A stretch of 64,000 bases of DNA from Flavobacterium frigidimaris (GTDB taxonomy: Bacteria; Bacteroidota; Bacteroidia; Flavobacteriales; Flavobacteriaceae), in assembly GCA_900129595.1 (NCBI GenBank), contig FQWG01000003.1:365690-429689 (forward strand). The letters run 5' to 3'. Numbering within the stretch: the first letter of the stretch is position 1; each line of letters opens with the position of its first letter. Below are positions 54,424-63,136 of this stretch, one piece after another. Below the pieces are notes generated by a model that did no database searches, was not told the DNA's origin, and saw only the letters and a list, made by a program, of their open reading frames with translations. The position numbers and the translations under genes were made by a program.

Positions 54424-55143
54424 ATGAAACAATTAATTTTGTCCCTTTTAGTCGTGTTTCTATTTTCCTGTAAAAAGAACGACGAAAAAGCAGATTCGAA
54501 AATTTCAGATGAAAAAACAAAAGAAAGCTCAGAAAGAGAAAATGATGGCATTAGAGCGTTAGACACTTTAAGAATCAGCTATCAAGAACATAAAAATCTC
54601 TTTGATATTCTTACTATTTTACCGGACAGCACGATGGCAAGCTGGCGATGGGATAAAAAGGAAAGGATAGAATTTGTAAAACAAATACAGAAACTCAACT
54701 ACACGACAACACCGGCAGAACATTTTGCAAAAATTTCTCTCACCCAACCCAATACGCTTCAAATTCAAGTTGTTGACGGATATTGGGTATTATCTATTTA
54801 TAAAGTAAAAGCCAATAATTATATTGTAATTACAAATGATGTTGTTGGCGACGGAAAAGATCTTCACGCTTTCGAATACTTAAACGGCGAACTGAAACAC
54901 ATCCCGTTCAAAAGCTTGTTTGACAATTTAACAGCATTGCTTATTGACAAAAATGATAAAAAATGCATGGAGTTTCTGGAGGATAATCGAATTCTATTTG
55001 ATTATGATTTCATTGGAACAAAAAAAATACAGATTAGTGATTCTGATTTATTAGAAGAATCAAAAGATTGTTTTAAAGGCAGTATTTTTAATTATGAATT
55101 TAGTCCTGAGCTTAAAAAATTCAACCTAATCAGTATAGAATAA
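54424..55143 (+). CDS. Lipoprotein of unknown function
   Basis: A 239-residue lipoprotein, start MKQLILSLLVVFLFSC at 54424 (lipid Cys16); the 25-residue upstream extension is rejected since it would bury the signal. A Lys/Glu/Asp linker (about 17-45) precedes a globular domain of alpha/beta character (LFDILTILPDSTMASWRW, IQVVDGYWVLSIYKVKAN, YIVITNDVVGDGKDLHAFE). I do not recognise the domain. It begins a run of co-directional accessory genes; the next gene starts eight bases on. Confidence 0.7.
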   Translation: MKQLILSLLVVFLFSCKKNDEKADSKISDEKTKESSERENDGIRALDTLRISYQEHKNLFDILTILPDSTMASWRWDKKERIEFVKQIQKLNYTTTPAEHFAKISLTQPNTLQIQVVDGYWVLSIYKVKANNYIVITNDVVGDGKDLHAFEYLNGELKHIPFKSLFDNLTALLIDKNDKKCMEFLEDNRILFDYDFIGTKKIQISDSDLLEESKDCFKGSIFNYEFSPELKKFNLISIE

Positions 55144-55151
55144 TCAAAACG

Positions 55152-55871
55152 ATGAAAAAATCTATTCTTGCCTTACTATTTTGTTTTCAACTTTCGTTTT
55201 CACAAAATGTCGATCATCTCAATACTGTTCTAAAACAGCTTAACCTAAAAGAAAGCCAGGTAAATCTGAATCTTTTTACTCAAAAAGTATTACCCTACGA
55301 TAAGGAAAAAAGTGTTTTGGTGATTCCTAAATATGATATTAATGAAGAAGATAATGAAGGTCATTATTATTTTGTATTAGATGCTTATATTGTAATAATC
55401 GATAATGCGACAGGAAAAATAATCTGTAAATCTGTCGAGCCCCATGCCTGGACATCTGATGCTTTTTTGCTGACCGGTATTACGATTGATACCGGATTGT
55501 ATCTTCTTAATAAAACTACCAGAGCTTTTGGAGTCAGAGTAGATTTTAATGGCAGCAGCAAGCCTAATCCGTTTGGTGAGACCAATTTATCCTTATACAT
55601 TATAGATAAAAATTCTTTGAAGCAAGTGCTTAAGAATTATACCATTTCAGAATTACACGGAGAATGGGACACTAATTGTGCCGGCGAATTTGAAGATCGT
55701 AATTCGACTTTTGATATGGACAAAGTGCAAAAGAATAATTTCAACAATATTATAGTCAAAACTAAAATTGTAAAAACGATAAGCACGCCCACAAATGATG
55801 ATTGTATCTCTAAGGATACCATTAGAAAAGAAACCTCTAAATTAGTTTTTAATGGAAAAGAGTATAAATAA
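55152..55871 (+). CDS. Exported protein of unknown function
   Basis: A 239-residue protein with a signal peptide MKKSILALLFCFQLSFS (cleavage near SFSQ). The mature part is beta-rich (SVLVIPKYDINEED, HYYFVLDAYIVIID, GVRVDFNGSSKPNPFG) with two Cys pairs toward the C-terminus. It resembles small periplasmic proteins found beside immunity-type genes, but no family is certain. It lies eight bases after the lipoprotein and overlaps the next gene by 20 bases, indicating one operon. Confidence 0.7.
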   Translation: MKKSILALLFCFQLSFSQNVDHLNTVLKQLNLKESQVNLNLFTQKVLPYDKEKSVLVIPKYDINEEDNEGHYYFVLDAYIVIIDNATGKIICKSVEPHAWTSDAFLLTGITIDTGLYLLNKTTRAFGVRVDFNGSSKPNPFGETNLSLYIIDKNSLKQVLKNYTISELHGEWDTNCAGEFEDRNSTFDMDKVQKNNFNNIIVKTKIVKTISTPTNDDCISKDTIRKETSKLVFNGKEYK

Positions 55872-56340
55872 ATACGATGCTCCGGAAAAATTATATTGTT
55901 TTGAAAACGAATATTGTACTCCGGCATTAACTAAGGATGACAAAGCTAAAATAAAGGCTTTAACAGATGATTATTGCTCTGAACTTTGGGATAAATATGT
56001 TTCGAAAAATAAAAGACATTTGATGCTTATCAATCATCCTGAAGAATTGAAAATAAAAAATGAGATTAAAAAGGAATATAACTGGCAAAACGATTGGAAT
56101 GAATCTAATATTGACGCATTCAACAAAAATGTAAAAAATCTTATTGATTGGGATGAAGATGACTCTGTTCTATTCTTTTGGAACAAATTTTCCGGAATAG
56201 AAACTACATGGCGCTTAATCTGCAAATACTGGATTTCGTTTTTATATGAAGATGAAGCCAATATTGTCATCAATCCCAAAAGCAAAAAAGTAATCATTTT
56301 AAGTACAAACGGAAACTTGTCTCTTGCTGATCGCTTATAA
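55852..56340 (+). CDS. DUF2947-like cytosolic protein
   Basis: A 162-residue protein without signal peptide. The pattern ALTKDDKAKIKALTDDYC followed by ELWDKYVSK, with later Trp-rich WNKFSGIETTWRLICKYW and IVINPKSKKVIILSTNG, recalls DUF2947; this is from memory and uncertain. Trp content is high. Its start overlaps the preceding gene by 20 bases (55852-55871), and DUF5071 follows after two bases. The position suggests an immunity-type or accessory function. Confidence 0.6.
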   Translation: MEKSINKYDAPEKLYCFENEYCTPALTKDDKAKIKALTDDYCSELWDKYVSKNKRHLMLINHPEELKIKNEIKKEYNWQNDWNESNIDAFNKNVKNLIDWDEDDSVLFFWNKFSGIETTWRLICKYWISFLYEDEANIVINPKSKKVIILSTNGNLSLADRL

Positions 56341-56342
56341 AT

Positions 56343-56711
56343 ATGGATATTAAAACCTTGATTCCAAAAGATAAATTTGATTACGAAACCGTTGACAGGC
56401 TGAAAAGCTGTTCATACGATCAAATCGAATCTATTATCCAGGAATTGTTAGAATGGCTTCAGGATATGAATTGGCCAATTAGTCAGCCTATCGCGGAATA
56501 TTTACTTCCGTTTTCCGAAAAAATTGCACCTGAAATACTGAAAATTCTGCAGGGCAAAGATGAAGTCTGGAAATATTGGATGCTCGTAACTTTCGGAAAA
56601 ATCACTAAAGATAAATTAGTGCTTGAGGAAATAAACAGGATTGCAAAAAATCCAACACAAGAGGAGACAGACAATGAAGTCTCTGAAATCGCTAATGAAA
56701 TTATTAATTAA
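56343..56711 (+). CDS. DUF5071 protein
   Basis: A 122-residue helical protein. The opening DIKTLIPKDKFDYETVDRL, then ELLEWLQDMNWPISQPIAEYL and the WKYWMLVTFGKI segment fit DUF5071, a HEAT-like family often encoded among immunity genes. There is no signal peptide. It starts two bases after the previous gene, so it is in the same operon. No toxin is encoded next to it. Confidence 0.8.
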   Translation: MDIKTLIPKDKFDYETVDRLKSCSYDQIESIIQELLEWLQDMNWPISQPIAEYLLPFSEKIAPEILKILQGKDEVWKYWMLVTFGKITKDKLVLEEINRIAKNPTQEETDNEVSEIANEIIN

Positions 56712-56726
56712 ACTTTTTTTTTAAAC

Positions 56727-57284
56727 ATGAAAATTAAAATTCTAATTCTCTCTGCATTAATCGTTGTTTCCTGCAAAAAAGAAGAAAAAACAGCAACCGA
56801 AAAAACAGCAATTTCAGCAAAAGATACTGTACAAATCGCTCCGGAAAAAGAAAATTCAAAAAGCGATTCAGATACTATTGTACTATCTTCTAAACATAAA
56901 AAAAACAAAATGGTATGTGATTTAGACGGCGACGGAAAAAATGAAACCGTCGAAATTGTCAGAAGTACCAATAATGACAAAAGCGGCTTAAGAATCATAT
57001 TCGGGAACGGAAAACGAACTGATTATCTGGGAATGGGAAATGTTGTTTTAAAACAAGGTTTCGATGAAATTGACTGGGCCGGAATATTCGAAAAAGCACC
57101 AAAAAATGAAATTTACTGGAATAATGTAAGTGACGATGGCGAAATAATGGGTGACGAAGAAATAAAAGAAGAAGACAAAATAAAACTGCCAAATGACGGA
57201 ATATTTATTCACGCCGAAGAAAGCTGCGGAGGTGGAATCATTTACCTTAAAAATAACAAATACGAATGGATTCAGCAGGAGTAA
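56727..57284 (+). CDS. Lipoprotein with a DGDGKNE-type calcium-binding motif
   Basis: A 185-residue lipoprotein: MKIKILILSALIVVSC (lipid Cys16), a Lys/Thr/Glu linker to about residue 60, then CDLDGDGKNETVEIVRS, which is an EF-hand/dockerin-like or FG-GAP-like calcium loop. A C-terminal domain contains GIFIHAEESCGGGIIYLKNN with a Cys. Such proteins are common in accessory clusters of Bacteroidota. It is probably the last gene of the 54424-57284 operon. Confidence 0.75.
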   Translation: MKIKILILSALIVVSCKKEEKTATEKTAISAKDTVQIAPEKENSKSDSDTIVLSSKHKKNKMVCDLDGDGKNETVEIVRSTNNDKSGLRIIFGNGKRTDYLGMGNVVLKQGFDEIDWAGIFEKAPKNEIYWNNVSDDGEIMGDEEIKEEDKIKLPNDGIFIHAEESCGGGIIYLKNNKYEWIQQE

Positions 57285-57413
57285 TCTCGCCATACTTTGC
57301 ATAAACTACTACATATCAATGTTTATACAATTATTAATTTAAAAATGCATAAATTTATTGTCCGATTATCATTTCATGGTCGAAACTAAGTTCTAATTTT
57401 TTAAATCATTATT

Positions 57414-57803
57414 ATGAAAACTAAAAAAATATGGGCCAATTTGGGTGTAGAAGATCTGGCACGAACAACCAAATTCTACAGTGAACTAGGTTTTAAACCC
57501 AATGGTACCAATACAGAATTGACCAGTTTTACTTTTGGAGAGGATGATTTTACAATTCATTTTTTTATAAAAGAAAGATTTAAGTGGGCAATAAGTAGTG
57601 AAGCTGCCGACTTAAAATTGGGGAATGAAATTATTTTCTCTCTTTCGGCCGAAAGCGTAGACGAAGTACATCAATGGTTACTGAATGTGAAAAATGCAGG
57701 TGGAAAGATTTTCGCTGAACCTCAAACTGTTGAAAAAGGATATTTCTTTGGATTCTCTGATCCGGACGGACATAAATTTAATATCTTGTACTGGCCTAAA
57801 TAA
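57414..57803 (+). CDS. VOC-superfamily protein (glyoxalase/bleomycin-resistance fold)
   Basis: A 129-residue single VOC domain: KIWANLGVEDLARTTKFYSELGFKP opens the first beta-alpha-beta-beta-beta module, and FFGFSDPDGHKFNILYWPK closes the second, with a late His/Glu-type ligand position. It binds a divalent metal in many relatives and may catalyse glyoxalase, dioxygenase or antibiotic-binding functions. It begins about 130 bases after the lipoprotein and is independent of the island. Confidence 0.9.
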   Translation: MKTKKIWANLGVEDLARTTKFYSELGFKPNGTNTELTSFTFGEDDFTIHFFIKERFKWAISSEAADLKLGNEIIFSLSAESVDEVHQWLLNVKNAGGKIFAEPQTVEKGYFFGFSDPDGHKFNILYWPK

Positions 57804-57998
57804 AAGGATCTTCCAGTAAATCCATCAGACATACACTATTGCGGCTTACCCTTTATAAAAACTAAGAGATAAAGGCAAAAGCGGGACAATTGGTCTTTAT
57901 GAAAACTAAAATTCCTGCTCCTTAAATTTAAAATTTACAGTATCTCAATTCATCTAAAAACCGATATATTTACACCTTTAAAATCAATCGCCTTTAGA

Positions 57999-59183
57999 AT
58001 GAAAAAATTAGCATTACTGTTCTCCATATTATTTTTATCCCTTTCGTCATGTGGCGTAAAAACGACACAATCCTTATTAAGTGATGGTAATTATGATGGT
58101 GCCATAGATCGTGCCGTCGAGGCATTGAGAACTAAAAAAGACTCAAAAGGAAAACAGGATTATGTCTATTTACTTGAAGAAGCTTTTGCAAAAGCAAAGG
58201 ACAGGGATTTGCGCGATCTTGATTTGATGATTAAAGAAGCTACGCCTACGAATGCAGAACGTGTTTACAATACCTATTTGCAATTGAATAACCGTCAGGA
58301 AAAAATCAGGCCTTTATTGCCGTTGCCTTTATTGAAACAGGGAAAAAATGCTTCATTTGCTTTTGATAATTACTCCAACCAAATTGTAAGCAGTAAAATT
58401 GCGCTTACAAAATATTTATATGAGAAAGCTTCCATTCTTTTAAAATCAAAAAACAAACTGGATTTCAGACAAGCTTATGATGATTTTTTCTATCTGGAAA
58501 GTCTGAGTCCGGGATATAAAAACACCAAAAAACTGATGGAAGATGCACAGTCTAAAGGAACTGATTTTGTAGACGTTTATGCTACAAATGAAACCAATAT
58601 GGTGATCCCGAAAATGCTTCAGGATGATTTATTAGATTTTAAAACCTACGGATTAAATGATAAATGGACGGTTTATCATAATGCCAGACAAAAAAATATT
58701 ATATACGATTATAGTCTGGTGATTAATTTCAGACAAATTAATATCTCTCCGGAACAGATCAAAGAAAAAGAATTCATAAAAGAAAGACAGGTAAAAGATG
58801 GTGTAAAAACGCTTTTAGACAGTCGCGGAAGACCTGTAAAAGATAGTTTGGGCAAAGAAATAAAAGTCGATAATTACAGATGGCTTCGAGCAAACGTATA
58901 CGAATTCAGACAGTTTAAATCCTGCCAGATAACGGCAAAAGTAGATTATGTTGATGTAAAAACAAATGCACTGTTACAATCATTTCCGGTCACGAGCGAA
59001 TCTATTTTTGAAAATATTTATTCTACCTACAAAGGAGACAGAAGCGCTTGTGAGGATAATTACATGAATTATTTTAATAAACGTGCTGTGCCATTCCCTA
59101 ATAACGAACAAATGGTGTACGATACCGGCGAAGATTTGAAAGCGAGACTCAAAGATATTATTGTTCGAAATAAATTCAGGTGA
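57999..59183 (+). CDS. TPR-like outer-membrane lipoprotein of unknown function
   Basis: A 394-residue lipoprotein with signal MKKLALLFSILFLSLSSC (lipid Cys18). The first part (SLLSDGNYDGAIDRAVEAL) is a TPR-like repeat, and residues about 60-200 are helical. The C-terminal part from about 230 is beta-rich with SLVINFRQINISPEQIKE and KVDYVDVKTNALLQSF. I do not know the family; TPR lipoproteins of this kind often assemble surface or secretion complexes. Transcription with the following lipoprotein is possible, 50 bases apart. Confidence 0.7.
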   Translation: MKKLALLFSILFLSLSSCGVKTTQSLLSDGNYDGAIDRAVEALRTKKDSKGKQDYVYLLEEAFAKAKDRDLRDLDLMIKEATPTNAERVYNTYLQLNNRQEKIRPLLPLPLLKQGKNASFAFDNYSNQIVSSKIALTKYLYEKASILLKSKNKLDFRQAYDDFFYLESLSPGYKNTKKLMEDAQSKGTDFVDVYATNETNMVIPKMLQDDLLDFKTYGLNDKWTVYHNARQKNIIYDYSLVINFRQINISPEQIKEKEFIKERQVKDGVKTLLDSRGRPVKDSLGKEIKVDNYRWLRANVYEFRQFKSCQITAKVDYVDVKTNALLQSFPVTSESIFENIYSTYKGDRSACEDNYMNYFNKRAVPFPNNEQMVYDTGEDLKARLKDIIVRNKFR

Positions 59184-59233
59184 TAAAATTCCTGATTTGA
59201 ACCAAAAACAATTTAACGCCATACAATCAAAAA

Positions 59234-59731
59234 ATGAAAACTAAAATCCTTATTACATTAATTCTATTTTGTTTTATAAGCTGTAAAAATTCTGAAAAGA
59301 CAGAAAAAACGGAAAGAAAATACCAGCCTGATATCTACAACGTAAAAGGCAATGATACAGAAATGAATGCAGCAATAGAAAAAGCCAACCAGACCCTGAC
59401 AGATTTTAATGCTGCGTTACTTAATGCGGAAATTGAAGTTAAATCGCTGAAAGTTAAATTTCAAAACGAGACTGATGTAGAACATATCTGGCTAAGTGAT
59501 GTTCAGTTTAAGGATGGTAAATATTCGGGGATTTTAGACAATGAACCGGAATATATTACGGATTATAAAATTGGAGACACTTTAAATGTCGACAGTAAAA
59601 ACATTAGCGACTGGATGTATATTGAAAACGGAAAACTATTTGGCGGTTACACCATAAAAGTGCTGAGAAACAGAATGCCTGAAAGCGAAAGAAAACAATT
59701 TGATGCCGAAAGCGGTATGCAAATAGATTAA
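59234..59731 (+). CDS. DUF2314 lipoprotein
   Basis: A 165-residue lipoprotein, signal MKTKILITLILFCFISC (lipid Cys17). The C-terminal domain VEHIWLSDVQFKDGKYSGIL, KIGDTLNVDSKNISDWMYI and NGKLFGGYTIKVLRNRM is a clear DUF2314 match by pattern; DUF2314 proteins often accompany immunity genes. Cytosolic members are known, but here it is exported. The next gene is also a lipoprotein, 62 bases downstream. Confidence 0.85.
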   Translation: MKTKILITLILFCFISCKNSEKTEKTERKYQPDIYNVKGNDTEMNAAIEKANQTLTDFNAALLNAEIEVKSLKVKFQNETDVEHIWLSDVQFKDGKYSGILDNEPEYITDYKIGDTLNVDSKNISDWMYIENGKLFGGYTIKVLRNRMPESERKQFDAESGMQID

Positions 59732-59793
59732 GCAACAGTAAGAACATCTTGTTTTTAAGCGTATTTTATCAAAATCCTATAGTCTTTTAAAAA

Positions 59794-60522
59794 ATGCTGA
59801 AGAAAAACTACATAAAACAAATTGCAATTCTGTCACTGCTAATTATAACATTTTCAGGTTGCAGAGAGGAGAAAAAAGAACAGCTGAAAGCATCTGAAAG
59901 CACTGAACAAAATGGTGCTAAAAGCCAGAATTTAGCAGTCACTAAAATTGATTCGACGGAGTTTCCCAATTCAATTAAATACGAAGGTTTTATCAAAAAT
60001 GCTGTTCGCTGGACAGATAATGCAGGTGATAATATTGTAATCACGACTGAAACCGGCATTTACAGAAACCAAAAACTGGCACACGAATTTGAAGACAGCA
60101 GCGACGCTGAGTTGTATGCCTATCATTTTATAATATCGGATAATGAAGCAAAACAAACCTGGAGAGTTAAGGATTTTATTGCCGATTGTCCTGTTGATAT
60201 TATAGCGGCTTTTGTCAAAAACACTTTCAAAATTACAGACTTAAATAAAAATGGTATTGCCGAAATATGGTTAATGTACAAAACCGTTTGCCATGGCGAC
60301 GTAAGCCCTTGTGACATGAAAATTATTATGTACGAAGGCAATCAGAAATATGCCATGAGAGGGCGTAACAAGGTTGAATTTGGAATCGATGAAAATGGAA
60401 AAAGATCATTTGAAGGTGGTGAATTTACATTTGATGCAAATTTTAAGAATGCGCCTAAAGTCTTTCAGGACTTTGCCAAAGACTTATGGAATAAAAACCT
60501 GGTCGAAAACTGGGACAATTAA
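59794..60522 (+). CDS. Lipoprotein resembling the M949_RS01915 family
   Basis: A 242-residue lipoprotein with signal MLKKNYIKQIAILSLLIITFSGC (lipid Cys near residue 23). Domain segments include AVRWTDNAGDNIVITTETG, ELYAYHFIISDNEAKQTWRV, DLNKNGIAEIWLMYKTVC and KIIMYEGNQKYAMRG. These resemble the M949_RS01915 family, named after a Riemerella surface-polysaccharide gene; that is from memory and uncertain. It ends the accessory run; the next gene has its own promoter. Confidence 0.65.
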   Translation: MLKKNYIKQIAILSLLIITFSGCREEKKEQLKASESTEQNGAKSQNLAVTKIDSTEFPNSIKYEGFIKNAVRWTDNAGDNIVITTETGIYRNQKLAHEFEDSSDAELYAYHFIISDNEAKQTWRVKDFIADCPVDIIAAFVKNTFKITDLNKNGIAEIWLMYKTVCHGDVSPCDMKIIMYEGNQKYAMRGRNKVEFGIDENGKRSFEGGEFTFDANFKNAPKVFQDFAKDLWNKNLVENWDN

Positions 60523-60676
60523 ATCCTATTTCATTGTTATAAATCTTATTGATTTCTTTTTGAAGCAATCAAAGTCCATCGGCATTTACAAGTCAAAACA
60601 CTGTATATCAACAACTACATTTCTCTAACCTTCTAAAAAAGATTACAAAATATTTTTTAGAAACCAAAAGTCTGCT

Positions 60677-60699
60677 TATATTTGCAACTGATTAGTTGC
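60677..60699 (+). promoter_or_regulatory. Promoter and palindromic operator of the ArsR/SRPBCC operon
   Basis: The -7 element TATATTTG (60677-60684) merges into GCAACTGATTAGTTGC (60684-60699), a perfect GCAACT-N4-AGTTGC inverted repeat. The palindrome covers the transcription start, where a bound dimeric ArsR repressor would block initiation. Confidence 0.7.
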
Positions 60700-60716
60700 G
60701 CATTAAATCAATAAAA

Positions 60717-61043
60717 ATGAAGCGAGATATATTTCAGGCTATTGCCGACCCAACCCGTCGGGCCATCTTAGTATTAGTAGCTACTAATGCCCTGACGCCA
60801 AATGCAATTGCTGAGCGGTTTAATACAACAAGACAAGCCGTTTCAAAACACATTAAAATTCTCAATGAATGCGATTTACTAGACGAAAAAAAAATAGGTC
60901 GGGAAATTTATTATCAACTTAAAATTGACAAAATGAAAGAAGTTGACCAATGGCTGGAACAGTTTAAGGAAATTTGGGAAAACCGATTCAGTCAACTCGA
61001 TCAGGTATTAATGAATTTAAAATCGAAAGAACATGAAATCTAA
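60717..61043 (+). CDS. ArsR-family repressor
   Basis: A 108-residue winged-helix repressor. Start [19 protein letters not shown] at 60717 is the typical beginning; the seven-residue extension of the ORF runs into the operator. The recognition helix is [19 protein letters not shown], and the wing contains [13 protein letters not shown]. No metal-binding cysteines of metalloregulators are apparent, so the signal is unlikely to be a thiophilic metal. It overlaps the SRPBCC gene by 11 bases, and the two are coupled. It probably represses its own operon through the palindrome at 60684-60699. Confidence 0.92.
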   Translation: MKRDIFQAIADPTRRAILVLVATNALTPNAIAERFNTTRQAVSKHIKILNECDLLDEKKIGREIYYQLKIDKMKEVDQWLEQFKEIWENRFSQLDQVLMNLKSKEHEI

Positions 61044-61533
61044 TCTTTTAATGAATTTTACCCTGGACAAAGAAAACAAGACGGTGCATGTGAAACGCGG
61101 GTTCAACGCATCGCTCGATCATGTGTGGTCAGCCTGGACAGAAGCTGAGATACTAGATCAATGGTGGGCTCCTGCCCCTTTTAAATCTAAAACCAAGAGT
61201 ATGCAATTTGAAGTAGGCGGACGAAGATTGTATGCAATGGTGGGACCGGACAATCAGGAACGATGGGGCTCTATTGACTATTCTTCAATCTCTCCTAAAA
61301 CCAACTTCAAATATGCCGCTGCTTTTTGTGATTCTAATGGAATCGCGGATTCTAATATGGGAAGTTCTTACTGGGATATAACGTTCTCTGAACAAGGAAA
61401 TTCGGTCATTGTTGACATTGCAATTAAACGCGATAGTTTATCTGAATTAGAAAAAATAATTGAAATGGGCTTTAAACAAGGATTTACAAGTGCAATGGAA
61501 AGTTTGGACAAAATCTTTGAAGCACAAAAATAA
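61033..61533 (+). CDS. SRPBCC/AHSA1-like protein, copy 1
   Basis: A 166-residue START/Bet v1-like ligand-binding protein of the AHSA1 group. Motifs are [46 protein letters not shown] and the C-terminal helix [19 protein letters not shown]. It binds hydrophobic ligands in a deep pocket in relatives; the ligand is unknown. ArsR-SRPBCC pairs are frequent. It overlaps the ArsR gene by 11 bases and is followed by a tandem paralogue 51 bases downstream. Confidence 0.9.
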   Translation: MKSNLLMNFTLDKENKTVHVKRGFNASLDHVWSAWTEAEILDQWWAPAPFKSKTKSMQFEVGGRRLYAMVGPDNQERWGSIDYSSISPKTNFKYAAAFCDSNGIADSNMGSSYWDITFSEQGNSVIVDIAIKRDSLSELEKIIEMGFKQGFTSAMESLDKIFEAQK

Positions 61534-61584
61534 ATTGTTTTTAGTCATGCCATTTAAATAGTAATAAATTTAAACTCTAAAGAA

Positions 61585-62088
61585 ATGAAATCTAGTTTAT
61601 TAATGAATTTTACCGTAAACAAAGAAACGAGTACGGTGAATGTAAAACGTGAGTTCAATGCATCGCTTGATCAGGTTTGGGCTGCCTGGACAGAAGCGGA
61701 GATATTAGACCAATGGTGGGCTCCTGCCCCATGGAAATCTAAAACAAAAAGTATGAACTTTAAAGAAGGCGGACGAAGACTGTATGCCATGGTTGGTCCG
61801 GCAGGCGAAGAACATTGGGCTTTAGCGGATTTTACTTCTATAACTCCAAAATCAAATTTCAAATATCTGGATGCTTTTTCGGATAATGAAGGAAATTTGA
61901 ACAACGATTTCCCACGTTCTGACTGGAATGTGAGTTTTTCAGAGCAGGGAGATTCAACGATTGTTGATATCGCAATCAAACATGATACATTATCTGATTT
62001 GGAGAAAATAATCGAAATGGGATTCAAAGAAGGTTTTACAATTGCTATGCAAGGTTTGGATGCTATTTTTGCTCCGAGAACAAACTAA
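61585..62088 (+). CDS. SRPBCC/AHSA1-like protein, copy 2
   Basis: A 167-residue tandem paralogue of copy 1, about two thirds identical by eye: [35 protein letters not shown] and [16 protein letters not shown] align directly. The central segment (residues about 85-125) is the most divergent, which may reflect different ligands. It is the last gene of the operon and is followed by a terminator at 62108. It probably arose by a local duplication. Confidence 0.9.
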   Translation: MKSSLLMNFTVNKETSTVNVKREFNASLDQVWAAWTEAEILDQWWAPAPWKSKTKSMNFKEGGRRLYAMVGPAGEEHWALADFTSITPKSNFKYLDAFSDNEGNLNNDFPRSDWNVSFSEQGDSTIVDIAIKHDTLSDLEKIIEMGFKEGFTIAMQGLDAIFAPRTN

Positions 62089-62107
62089 AATCTGATTCAT
62101 ACTCGGT

Positions 62108-62143
62108 AAAATCCCATTCGGCAAAAACGAATGGGATTTTTTT
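62108..62143 (+). terminator. Intrinsic terminator of the ArsR/SRPBCC operon
   Basis: AAAATCCCATTCG (62108-62120) and CGAATGGGATTTT (62128-62140) form a perfect stem with a T-run. Confidence 0.92.
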
Positions 62144-62227
62144 GATTTTAAATTTGTATTTTCGTTTTACAAAAAAATCTTGCTTAGATAATAAGACCAA
62201 AACCTAAATGGTCAATAATACCACAAA

Positions 62228-63097
62228 ATGAATAAAATTATTTGTCTTACCTTTTTCCTTTTTACCTCAACATTTCTTTTTAGTCAAAATAACAAATCCA
62301 AGTCAACAGATACCAGTAAACCTTTTGTGTTAGGTGTGATTGAAGAAATACAATCGAAAGAACTGGGCGAAAAAAGAATCCTGAACATTTATCTTCCTGA
62401 AGGTTATAAAGCAGAAGACGCAACGAAATATCCTGTAATCTATTTACTGGATGGCTCAGCTGACGAGGATTTTATTCATATTGCAGGATTAGTACAATTC
62501 AATAGTTTTGAGTGGATCAATCAGGTTCCAAAATCAATTGTTGTGGGAATTGCTACGGTTGACAGAAGAAGGGATTTTACTTTTCCGACCACTATCGAAA
62601 AAGATCAAAAACGTTTTGCTACTTCAGGACATTCGGATAAATTTATTGCTTTTATCGAAAAGGAATTACAGCCTTTTATTGATAAAAAATACAAAACTAC
62701 CCATTCTAAAACCATTATAGGACAATCATTAGGAGGATTGTTAGAAACCGAAATCTTATTCAGGAAACCCACTCTTTTTAATCAATATGTCATTGTAAGC
62801 CCAAGTATCTGGTGGGATAATGGTGCTGTATTAAATTTGGACAGTCCAATTTTGCACGAGAATTTTACACAGCAAACTGATATTTATATCGCTGTTGGTA
62901 AAGAAGGTCTTACGCCAACAGAAATCCCAAGAGTAATGGAAGTAGATGCAAATCTGCTGGCCGAAAAAATTAAAGCTACTAAAAGTAAAAATATAAAGGT
63001 GTATTTTGATTATTTCCCTCAGGAAAATCATGCTACTATTTTACATCCTGCAGCTTCAAATTCCTTTAAATTCTTTTATCCGCAAGGCAAAGAATAA
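62228..63097 (+). CDS. Exported esterase (Fes/esterase D family), second copy
   Basis: A 289-residue hydrolase with a signal peptide MNKIICLTFFLFTSTFLFS. Esterase-family features are KRILNIYLPEGYKAED, YPVIYLLDGSADEDFIHIAG, PKSIVVGIATVDRRRDF, nucleophile elbow TIIGQSLGGLLETEIL, and PSIWWDNGAVL with acid/His residues toward the C-terminus (IYIAVGKEG, FPQENHATI). It is a distant relative of the esterase at 38434-39234. Substrates in the family include siderophores and acylated sugars; none can be assigned. Confidence 0.88.
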   Translation: MNKIICLTFFLFTSTFLFSQNNKSKSTDTSKPFVLGVIEEIQSKELGEKRILNIYLPEGYKAEDATKYPVIYLLDGSADEDFIHIAGLVQFNSFEWINQVPKSIVVGIATVDRRRDFTFPTTIEKDQKRFATSGHSDKFIAFIEKELQPFIDKKYKTTHSKTIIGQSLGGLLETEILFRKPTLFNQYVIVSPSIWWDNGAVLNLDSPILHENFTQQTDIYIAVGKEGLTPTEIPRVMEVDANLLAEKIKATKSKNIKVYFDYFPQENHATILHPAASNSFKFFYPQGKE

Positions 63098-63136
63098 AAG
63101 CGAATATTTTGAAATGAAAAAACAAGTTTGACAAAC

